Below, one piece after another: positions 8,903 to 14,795 of a stretch of 14,898 bases of DNA. Position numbers and translations under genes: made by a program. Below the pieces are notes generated by a model. That model did no database searches and had not been told where the DNA came from. It saw only the letters and a program-made list of their open reading frames with translations. Each line of letters begins with the position of its first letter. Within the stretch, counting starts at the first letter, position 1. Source of the DNA: Methyloligella sp. (GTDB lineage: Bacteria > Pseudomonadota > Alphaproteobacteria > Rhizobiales > JALUTE01); assembly GCA_027058255.1 (NCBI GenBank), contig JALUTE010000166.1:1-14898 (forward strand), written 5' to 3'.

Positions 8903-9177
8903 AAACCCGACCGGAAGGTTCAGGCGAGCTACGGTGCGAAACGCCAGGGCCGGCATGAACCAGTGCAGAGCGGGGTTGCGGGCCCCGGCCCCACATCGTT
9001 TATGCTGGCGCCGGCCCTCTTGTGCTGAGCCTTGTCGGCGCGTTGCGCTGTGCCCCCGCACCCTGCCCGTGTGATGCTCCCATCCGGCATGGGGGGGGGG
9101 TGGTTGGCCCAAAACCGGAGCAGGCGGCAGAGGCTGGCATGATCCGTGCGGTCGGGATTGAGAATCCTGACCGGCCA
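8903..9177. repeat. Hairpin-ended intergenic repeat, copy A
   Basis: About 275 bases matching copy B (11123-11400) at close to nine in ten positions by eye, in the same orientation. It shares AAACCCGACCGGAAG at the left, the central GCTGAGCCTTGTCGGCG and, at the right, GGCAGAGGCTGGCATGATC. The right stem-loop is present with one G-T mismatch (9149-9173). The outer arm of the left stem-loop is missing and replaced by the gene remnant at 8809-8901. A run of ten G occurs at 9091-9100. No protein is supported inside: frames that stay open there repeat in every copy and have no gene-like start. Confidence 0.85.
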
Positions 9178-9192
9178 AGTAAGCCATGTTTC

Positions 9193-9342
9193 TCACCTGT
9201 CCTCTACCGCGATCGCAATGCCATCGAGCGCATGTTCTGCCGGTTCAAGGATTTCCGCCGAATCGCCACACGCTATGACCGCCTCGCCAACATTTTCCTC
9301 GCCGCCCTCTGCCTCGCCGCAACCGTCTGCTATTGTTTATGA
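9193..9342 (+). pseudogene. IS5-family transposase, C-terminal fragment
   Basis: About 50 codons ending in TGA at 9340-9342 translate to VLYRDRNAIERMFCRFKDF, RRIATRYDRLANIF and LAALCLAATVCYCL. This matches the conserved C-terminus of IS5-group DDE transposases (YRxRNxIERMFxRLKDFRRIATRYDK, with the catalytic Glu in IERM). Everything upstream is gone: 15 bases earlier the sequence is repeat copy A. No terminal inverted repeat could be identified. A relic of an insertion that took part in rearranging this region. Confidence 0.8.
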
Positions 9343-9380
9343 GTCTGGAGCCTAGTATTTCCACGCGCCAGTTACGAGTG

Positions 9381-9884
9381 TCATTCATAAGGGTCTGGCG
9401 GTCGATATGAACCCAGTGTTTGTTCGTCCGACCAGTCGGGTTCGGGAACAGGCGGAATGCCAGGGAAAGGCGCTGAGACGCTCTCGGCAATGATGTCAAA
9501 TGCGCAGCCCGAGTCGCTGAAGACAACCCTGAAATGTCGACCGCCAGACCAACGAGTATCATGTTTCTTGACGATCTTTTCAAAATGCGAAATCCATCGG
9601 GACTCCTCTATTTCCACGAGTTTGTTATAGGCCACAATCGGAGGCATTAGACTTTCCGACAGTTTACAATAGGCGCTCACGCCCTTGAAACATATGATCG
9701 AAATGGCTGGCGGTTGATAATCACCATACGGTTTGGCGTCGCTACTGCGATCAATTTGGTTGGACGGAATATCGTAGTCATACTCATATGCAAGCATGGC
9801 ATCGCCGCCGACAGTCATAAATCGAACACCAACGATCGGCATCTGTCCCACCCCAAGATCGTGCAATATCTTAGGCCTGTTCAC
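9381..9884 (-). CDS. Probable immunity protein for the adjacent orphan toxin
   Basis: A protein of 167 residues when started at GTG 9884, which has AGGAG (9896-9892) seven bases upstream. The same frame runs on unbroken into the toxin remnant up to 10202, but the ribosome site shows an independent gene. The protein is acidic and soluble (GVRFMTVGGDAMLAYEYDY; WSGGRHFRVVFSDSGCAFD) with a Pro-rich tail (PFPGIPPVPEPDW). I do not recognise the family. Its place directly after a toxin tip, in the same direction, and its lower GC than the flanks support an immunity role, which would be binding and blocking the toxin of the neighbouring module. Confidence 0.6.
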   Translation of the reverse strand: MNRPKILHDLGVGQMPIVGVRFMTVGGDAMLAYEYDYDIPSNQIDRSSDAKPYGDYQPPAISIICFKGVSAYCKLSESLMPPIVAYNKLVEIEESRWISHFEKIVKKHDTRWSGGRHFRVVFSDSGCAFDIIAESVSAPFPGIPPVPEPDWSDEQTLGSYRPPDPYE

Positions 9885-9897
9885 TATTGTTCTCCTA
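9885..9897 (-). promoter_or_regulatory. Ribosome binding site of the immunity gene, overlapping the toxin's ancestral stop
   Basis: Minus strand: TAG (9897-9895) overlaps AGGAG (9896-9892), then 7 bases to GTG at 9884. The TAG is in the frame the toxin would use without its apparent one-base deletion. It decides the immunity start and indicates the original toxin/immunity gene boundary. Confidence 0.65.
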
Positions 9898-10202
9898 TCT
9901 GAGAGTGCTGCTTGCTCGGCTGCCAGTCCCCGTAATCCGGATGTGTCGGTGCCGGCTTGCAGCCTATTGTTTTTCAGTTGCGTATCAAGCCTTCGCTCGA
10001 ATTCAGGATCACCAGTTCGATTTCTGAAATGGATTCGTCTGAGCGGAATCCCAGCTCTCCGCAGAGCAAGAAGCGAGCGGGTATTCAGTGCTATTACCTC
10101 TCCGTTCCGAACAATGATATCGACCGGGACATCGCGAGGACCGAGTTTACCCGTCCGCAAGGCGATCTGCGTCAGGCCCGCCGCGATCGCCGCCGCCGGC
10201 AA
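9895..10202 (-). pseudogene. Orphan CdiA-CT-type toxin tip, no start codon and frameshifted
   Basis: Only a TTG at 10202 could start it, without a ribosome site; a TGA stands at 10226-10224. It opens with PAAAIAAGLTQIA, nearly identical to the start of the larger module at 14702 (AAITAGLTQIA). Then comes a toxin domain: GPRDVPVDIIVRNGEVIALN, TRSLLALRRAGIP, then RTGDPEFERRLDTQLKNNRL. This pattern (PVDxIVRDG..LNTRS..AL..AGIP..RTGD..E..L..QL..N) recurs at C-termini of polymorphic toxins; I cannot name its activity. At about 9941-9944 a base seems lost: one frame over, the text continues IRITGTGSRASSTLR and stops at TAG 9897, the expected tail. As it stands the frame runs into the immunity gene. 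Confidence 0.7.
10160..10181 (-). repeat. Shared module-junction sequence, copy 1
   Basis: These 22 bases are identical to 14648-14669 and encode AGLTQIA in frame in both toxin modules. Downstream of them the two modules diverge completely. Likely a recombination or duplication breakpoint within cdiA coding sequence. Confidence 0.7.
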
Positions 10203-10416
10203 AGGCCGTGGCGCTTGTGTTCCTCATTATGCTGGGCTCGTGGGCGTTGGAGCGGTGCGCCGGGCAGGCCGGTCATGCAAGATGAAAGGCAGAGGCGCGG
10301 GCGGTGGCATCAGGAGCGGCGCCCCGGCCCGGCGCCGGAGTTCAGCTCCAGGGATGCCCTCTCATGCGCGTTCGGCCGCGACCTCCGGTCGGGCGTGACG
10401 CCCCGAGCGGCGGGGG
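10203..10416. other. Spacer between immunity gene and orphan toxin
   Basis: No gene is supported. It holds the short post-gene repeat (10387-10416) and a GC hairpin (GGCGCC 10318-10323 / GGCGCC 10331-10336) that could terminate transcription of the gene ending at 10417. No promoter is evident for the toxin remnant. Confidence 0.5.
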
Positions 10417-10417
10417 C
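10387..10417. repeat. Short post-gene repeat, copy 1
   Basis: GGTCGGGCGTGACGCC followed by CCGAGCGGCGGGGGC. It differs from 11402-11431 by one base and directly abuts the stop codon of the gene at 10417. GGGCGT/ACGCCC can pair. It sits at the 3' side of two different immunity-type genes. Confidence 0.65.
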
Positions 10418-11085
10418 TACGAAAGCTGCACAGCAGCCCGTTCCTCGGCAATCGCGAGCGCACGCGCGATATAATCTTCGGTGATGTACGGTACGAACCC
10501 AAGCCGGTCGCCACTTGCGAAGGCTTCTGCATAGGACTGCAGCGTCGCCACATCCCCCGCATCCGCTAGTGCCGCAAGGTGCTTAAGGGGTTGAATCCCC
10601 ACGCTGCTTGTGGGCAAGGCGCGCAAGCGCGCCAAAACGGCGTCTAGATCCTGCGCCCGGGCCCAATCCACGACCTCTTCGGAGATCCCGGCAATCACCT
10701 CCTCATTGATCGGTTGCGGAATCTTAGTCTCCCGGTCTCCCCAACCTATGGGCCCCACCAAGGGTATCAAATGCCGGGGCGTGCCATCGATCCGCTCCAC
10801 CAGATCGTCGAACGCCGGCGTCGATACAAAGGGGGTCGCGGTCAGTGGTTTCGGCTCTTCATCGAAACGTTTGAACTCGATATACATCTGGACCCGCCTG
10901 TCACCCAAATCCCGTATGACATAGCGATCGCCGTCATCGCTTCCGGCCTCCCATCCGAGACCCGCAAATACCTTGATGACCTCTTTGAGCCTCATGGGTA
11001 TCGTCCCGTCTTCACCAACCTGCCTGCCGCCAAGGCATTCGATCGAGCTCAGTACGTTGCGCAATGTTGTCTTGAGCAACATCAC
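10417..11085 (-). CDS. Unrecognised protein, probable orphan immunity protein
   Basis: A protein of 222 residues. The GTG at 11085 is favoured because AGGAG (11097-11093) lies seven bases upstream; an ATG follows directly, and an ATG at 10995 (MRLKEVIKVF) is a weaker option. The N-terminal half looks alpha/beta (MRLKEVIKVFAGLGWEA; RYVIRDLGDRRVQMYIEFKR). The C-terminal half is helical (EEVVDWARAQDLDAVLARL; HLAALADAGDVATLQSYAEA). No signal peptide or membrane segment. I do not recognise the family. It lies between repeat copy B and an orphan toxin, in the direction of every other immunity gene, with no toxin directly before it. Role inferred from context only. Confidence 0.6.
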   Translation of the reverse strand: MMLLKTTLRNVLSSIECLGGRQVGEDGTIPMRLKEVIKVFAGLGWEAGSDDGDRYVIRDLGDRRVQMYIEFKRFDEEPKPLTATPFVSTPAFDDLVERIDGTPRHLIPLVGPIGWGDRETKIPQPINEEVIAGISEEVVDWARAQDLDAVLARLRALPTSSVGIQPLKHLAALADAGDVATLQSYAEAFASGDRLGFVPYITEDYIARALAIAEERAAVQLS

Positions 11086-11122
11086 TCGCCAGCTCCTGGG
11101 TAGCGGACCACATACACCTCAG

Positions 11123-11400
11123 CCGGTCGGGTTTTTCAAACCCGACCGGAAGATTCAGGCGAGCCACGGTGCGAAAGCCAGGGCCGGAATGAACCAGGGC
11201 GGGGTTGCGGGCCCCGCCCCCATCGCTCATGCTGGCGCCGGCCCTCTTGTGCTGAGCCTTGTCGGCGCGGCTCGCTGTGCTTCCCACACCCTGCCTGTGT
11301 GATGCGCCCATCCGGCGTGGGGGGCGGTTGCCCCAGATCGGAGCAGGTGGCAGAGGCTGGCATGATCGGTGCGGTCGGGATTGAAAATCCCGACCGGCCA
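11123..11400. repeat. Hairpin-ended intergenic repeat, copy B (most complete)
   Basis: Left end: a perfect 12-bp stem, CCGGTCGGGTTT / AAACCCGACCGG, with loop TTC (11123-11149). Right end: an 11-bp stem, CGGTCGGGATT / AATCCCGACCG, with loop GAA (11372-11396). Between lie about 220 bases shared with copy A. It fills most of the gap between the genes at 10417-11085 and 11453-12160. Read on the minus strand, the right hairpin comes soon after the Imm11 gene and may terminate it, and the left one precedes the next gene. Confidence 0.85.
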
Positions 11401-11401
11401 G

Positions 11402-11431
11402 GGTCGGGCGTGAGCCCCGAGCGGCGGGGGC
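11402..11431. repeat. Short post-gene repeat, copy 2
   Basis: GGTCGGGCGTGAGCC followed by CCGAGCGGCGGGGGC, one base shorter than the copy at 10387-10417. It starts right after repeat copy B and lies about 20 bases past the stop of the Imm11 gene. Confidence 0.6.
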
Positions 11432-11452
11432 GGGGCGCGCCAATGGCCAGGG

Positions 11453-12160
11453 TCAGGCGTGGCCGGTGCCGTATTTCTCGCCGAAAATCTTCTCCAGATC
11501 ATATTGCCGGGCCAGAATGTCGTTGGGGTCCTCGAAGGCAACACCACGACAACCGGCCGCCTCAACCGCCTGCTTGAGCGTCTCCGAGCCCCAGATCGTC
11601 GCGATTTCCGGATCAGCCTGTCGCGCTATGTGATGCCCCTGCAAGGGGTCGCCCGCGACAAAGGCGATGCGGTAATAGCCGGGATGATAGTCCGGGTCCT
11701 CTTCCTCTCCGGGAAGAGGCGGCAACCTCTCCCGGAGGACGCTCCGCTTCTCGTCGATCGCCTGGACCATGGCGCAGACGTTGAGGACCGAGTAGCCTTC
11801 ATGCGCCTGCCCATCCTTGCCGATGATGGTCATGGGGAAGAACTGCACATCCGCGCCGGCAACCTCCTCCAGAACGCGGCGCAATTTCGGGCTCACGACG
11901 GGGGTGTAACAACTCACGACATGAAGATAATCCCAGACGAGCAGCTTCTCCAGGGGCAGATCCTCGAAGACGCTCCTGAGGGGCCCGCCCACCTTGTCCG
12001 GCCAGGGCGCGCCCTCGAGCCGCTCACCGTCCATGAAAGGGTGGGTGTTCGGATGCATGGTCGAGGTGCCATCGGGCTGGGGGATCAGTTCATACTCCAG
12101 GTCTCCCACGGCCGCCATGGGGTAATCCTTCGACGATGCCCACTTATAGACTTTGGTCAT
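11453..12160 (-). CDS. Imm11/DUF1629-like immunity protein
   Basis: A protein of 235 residues of the Imm11 (DUF1629) kind, immunity proteins found with polymorphic toxins. Family-like features are the central DYLHVVSCYTPVVSPKLRRV, then FFPMTIIG, YSVLNVCAMVQAIDEKRSV and a C-terminal segment with IWGSETLKQAVEAAGCRGVAF, where Imm11 proteins carry a 'hydrophobic-S-x-x-LK-x-A-x-E-x-x-G' helix. Soluble, no signal peptide. ATG at 12160 with AGGA about 5 bases upstream. No partner toxin precedes it: the space to the next gene holds only repeat copy C. It is therefore an orphan immunity gene, which would protect against toxins of kin or of former modules. Confidence 0.75.
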   Translation of the reverse strand: MTKVYKWASSKDYPMAAVGDLEYELIPQPDGTSTMHPNTHPFMDGERLEGAPWPDKVGGPLRSVFEDLPLEKLLVWDYLHVVSCYTPVVSPKLRRVLEEVAGADVQFFPMTIIGKDGQAHEGYSVLNVCAMVQAIDEKRSVLRERLPPLPGEEEDPDYHPGYYRIAFVAGDPLQGHHIARQADPEIATIWGSETLKQAVEAAGCRGVAFEDPNDILARQYDLEKIFGEKYGTGHA

Positions 12161-12241
12161 GTGATCCTGCCTGTGCCTGGCTCACCGGGCATTGTTGAGG
12201 GGGCGGTTGCCTGTGCGCAGGCCCGCCCGCGCCTCGCGAAG

Positions 12242-12316
12242 TGGTTGCCCCAAAACCGGAGCAGGCGGCAGAGGCTGGCATGATCCGTGCGGTCGGGATT
12301 GAAAATCCCGACCGGC
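12242..12316. repeat. Hairpin-ended intergenic repeat, copy C (partial)
   Basis: The right-hand third of the repeat in the same orientation: CCGGAGCAGGCGGCAGAGG, then the stem-loop CGGTCGGGATT-GAA-AATCCCGACCG (12290-12314). A further short piece (GGGGGCGGTTGCC, 12198-12210) matches copy B just left of it, followed by about 30 unrelated bases, so the copy is truncated or carries a small insertion. Closer to copy A than to B over the shared part. It separates the DUF596-like and Imm11 genes. Confidence 0.8.
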
Positions 12317-12369
12317 TAAGGTGCCGTCGTCATGGCCGGCGTTCCAGGGGCCGGTGCATCGCCGGCTCA

Positions 12370-12801
12370 TTACGAGCCATGCCACATGCCATCCTTGCCT
12401 TTCCAAATCAATGGAGGAATTGTAAAAAACCAGCTATTCAGCTCAGCATCGTGCATGTCCTTGGCCTTTTCAGGCCAGCGCTCGCGCAGCCAGGCGATGA
12501 TCTCGTCCGTGGGCGCGTCCCAATGGGTCTCGGGATCGTTGATCGTCAGCCCGCTCGCGGGTGGATTGCCGTCCCTCCAAAGCACATCTACACCGGGCCG
12601 AATCAACTTCACTTTACCGTCGTCAAGAAGTCTCTGGAGGAGAAAAAAGAAGGCCTCTTTCTGTTCTTCAAACGTATCTAGAGTATCGTATTCATGCCAT
12701 AAACAGTTTATCCAGAGACCAAAACAGCCGTCATCGGGATCGGCAAGCGACTCATACACAGCATTCACCGCCTTACGTACTTTGCTCATACATATCATCA
12801 T
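12370..12801 (-). CDS. DUF596-like immunity protein of the CdiA-CT module
   Basis: A protein of 143 residues. Its ATG overlaps the toxin stop by four bases (ATGA, 12801-12798), the translational coupling usual for toxin/immunity pairs; another ATG at 12789 is possible. It resembles DUF596 proteins, small acidic proteins often beside haemagglutinin/CdiA genes: EEQKEAFFFLLQRLLDDGKV, IIAWLRERWPEKAKD, WFFTIPPLIW. Trp- and acid-rich, soluble. The DNA is clearly less GC-rich than the flanks (worst around 12600-12800), a sign of transfer. Expected to bind and inhibit the toxin domain encoded just upstream. Confidence 0.7.
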   Translation of the reverse strand: MMICMSKVRKAVNAVYESLADPDDGCFGLWINCLWHEYDTLDTFEEQKEAFFFLLQRLLDDGKVKLIRPGVDVLWRDGNPPASGLTINDPETHWDAPTDEIIAWLRERWPEKAKDMHDAELNSWFFTIPPLIWKGKDGMWHGS

Positions 12802-14549
12802 CGAAACTTTATTTCTTTCCTCGTTGTTCCCGCAACTGCAGGAGGAATATCAATGGTCCAGCGCCCGGTTCCAGATGAAGAAAAGTTCCTCAAATTGAAA
12901 TTTCCGTAGCGCGTGGAGACCGTGTATATCACCTTCCCATTGGACAATATTGTTGTCGGCCTGGATGGCAAGGCCCGGCCGGTCAACTCGCTGAAATAGC
13001 GCTTGATCTCGGCATCGCTCATGCCTCTGAGCACCTTCGCGACCCCGCGGGTGCCGTCGTGAAGCACGGTTCTCTGCCCGATGCGGATTCCGCTCACCGC
13101 CGATGTCTTGTCGAACAGGCGGCGGACCTCACTCAGTCTAAAGGTTTGACTCGCTGACTCAAGGGCGAGATCGCCGGCCCCCGTGAGCCTGAAGACGCTG
13201 CCATCGGCGGTGCGGAACAGCGGCACGCCGCGCGATGCGCCATTGACCGCCGCCAGATGGCCGAGGGTGTCGTCGATCAGCCCGACGACCGTGTCGCCCT
13301 TCCTGAGCACGAGCCTGCTGCCGCCAGCAGCCACCGTGAAGGCCAGCGTGCTGCCGGCCAGCGCATCGCCGGCCGCAGCCTCGGCAAGGCCGATGCCAAG
13401 CTGGTTGAGGCAGTACAGCGTCGCCATACACGACCTGACCGCCTGGATGGCTCGGGGCACCAGGGGAGCGGCCGCAGCACCCCCGGTCATCGCCATGGCG
13501 AGGAAGAGCTTCGCCTTCTCCGCCAGGGCGAGCTTGCCCTCGACACGCTCCCAGGCCTGCAGATGCGCCGCGGCGCAGGCCGCGGAGGCGATACCACCGC
13601 ATTTCACCCGGACGTAATGCTCATAATCCTGCCGGAAGCGGATGTTGCGTTGAACCTGCTGCCAGGCAGGTTGGAGCACGTCGAATGCGAAGGTGCCGTG
13701 CAGGAACCGCGCAACCAGCGGGCTGAGTTTGGCGATTTCCCTATAGCCCTGGAAGAAGCCCACCTTTTGCGCCATGGCCGCGGCGACACAGGCCGTGTCC
13801 GAGCAGGTCGCGGCGAGGAGGCGGTCGTTCTCAAGAGAGATGCGGCGCCACTTCTCCGCGAGGCGGCGTTGCTCCTCCTTGGAACATCCCGACGGTTTTG
13901 CCTTGCAAGCGAGCAGCTCTGCCTTCAGGTCCTTCAGGTTCTGATGCGTCAGGTAGTTGTTGATGGCGGCGGATTGGGCGATGGCGGCGCCCTGGTTGAC
14001 GTCGGTTGCGCTGCCACGGGCCACGAGCGCCGCGGTGGCGCCGATGAGCTGGCTGACGGCAGAGAGCTGCTTCGGGTCGAGCCCGGAGAACAGACCGGCA
14101 TTGGCGGCGATCGCCGAGGCCAGCGCCGAGGCCGCGCCAGCGGCGAATTTTCCTCCCGTCGCCTCGGCCGCGAGACCGCCGGCGATGGCGTGCGCGATCA
14201 TGTTCAACACCGGCAGATCGTTCACGCCAAGCCCGTCGGTGAGATCGCCGATGGCGCCCTGGACGCCGGCGAGCACCTGGTTGACGGCCACCTGTTTCAG
14301 GCCGTCGAGAAGCAGCCGGTCGAATTTTCCGCCCTGGATGGCCGCGGTGAGGCCGGAGCGCACCACGGCGTGCACGGCGCCGCGCACGAGCTCGGGGCCG
14401 AAATTGTCGAAATTGCGCAGCAATGTCGCCGGGTTGGCGGGATCGAAGCTGGCAAGGGTGAGGCCGTTCTGGCTGCTCGATGTGATGCCGAGCGCGGCGT
14501 CGGAGAGGATCGTGGCGTCGAGGCCGGCGATGAGGCCCGCCGTGACCAT
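12798..14549 (-). CDS. CdiA/filamentous-haemagglutinin C-terminal toxin module, 5'-truncated
   Basis: A protein of 583 residues from the only available ATG (14549), which has no ribosome site. The frame is open to 14702, where TAA (14705-14703) blocks it, and conserved sequence already begins there (AAITAGLTQIASRAAVSLI), so this is the tail of a much larger exoprotein. Order: DUF637-like, Ala/Gly-rich haemagglutinin region to about 180 (NMIAHAIAGGLAAEA); a pretoxin boundary INNYLTHQN at about 196-204, in the place of the VENN motif; a Cys-bearing helical pretoxin region at about 205-340; a hydrophobic stretch at about 345-410 that may serve entry; then a tip of about 100 residues (VAKVLRGMSDAEIKRYFSEL, GNFNLRNFSSSGTGRWTIDI, KEIKFR). 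The tip's activity is unknown to me. Immunity gene overlaps its stop. Confidence 0.75.
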   Translation of the reverse strand: MVTAGLIAGLDATILSDAALGITSSSQNGLTLASFDPANPATLLRNFDNFGPELVRGAVHAVVRSGLTAAIQGGKFDRLLLDGLKQVAVNQVLAGVQGAIGDLTDGLGVNDLPVLNMIAHAIAGGLAAEATGGKFAAGAASALASAIAANAGLFSGLDPKQLSAVSQLIGATAALVARGSATDVNQGAAIAQSAAINNYLTHQNLKDLKAELLACKAKPSGCSKEEQRRLAEKWRRISLENDRLLAATCSDTACVAAAMAQKVGFFQGYREIAKLSPLVARFLHGTFAFDVLQPAWQQVQRNIRFRQDYEHYVRVKCGGIASAACAAAHLQAWERVEGKLALAEKAKLFLAMAMTGGAAAAPLVPRAIQAVRSCMATLYCLNQLGIGLAEAAAGDALAGSTLAFTVAAGGSRLVLRKGDTVVGLIDDTLGHLAAVNGASRGVPLFRTADGSVFRLTGAGDLALESASQTFRLSEVRRLFDKTSAVSGIRIGQRTVLHDGTRGVAKVLRGMSDAEIKRYFSELTGRALPSRPTTILSNGKVIYTVSTRYGNFNLRNFSSSGTGRWTIDIPPAVAGTTRKEIKFR

Positions 14550-14647
14550 GGAGGTGGCGAGCGACTTGACAAAGCCGGAGGAGCCGAGCTCGGCCAGAAC
14601 CTTGGAGAGGTCGCCCTGATTGTTGATGAGCGAGACCGCCGCCCGCG

Positions 14648-14669
14648 AGGCGATCTGCGTCAGGCCCGC
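14648..14669 (-). repeat. Shared module-junction sequence, copy 2
   Basis: Identical over 22 bases to 10160-10181 and in the same reading frame (AGLTQIA). Upstream of it both modules have a short Pro-rich open stretch and then a stop codon, so both toxin modules begin at the same point of the parental cdiA. Confidence 0.7.
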
Positions 14670-14795
14670 GGTGATGGCCGCCGGTGGTGGCGGAGACGGG
14701 GGTTATGATGTCAGGGGATTATGGGTCGGGCGATGGCGGAAGGCGGCGGGCGTGTGCCGGGGCCCTGCGGCGCGGGCGTGGCGCGCGCGGGCCGG

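Noticed and set aside
9091..9100. Run of ten G as a phase-variation tract
   Set aside because: It lies in non-coding repeat copy A and not in a gene or an obvious promoter.
11012..11443. Open frames inside repeat copies A and B (for example with RTVARLNLPVGF)
   Set aside because: Same translation recurs because the DNA repeats; no ribosome site, Pro/Arg-rich, and indels between copies break the frame. Treated as non-coding.
13257..14708. Plus-strand open frame of 483 codons opposite the CdiA tail
   Set aside because: Gly/Arg/Asp-rich antisense shadow; the minus frame has clear haemagglutinin/pretoxin content and the overlapping immunity gene.
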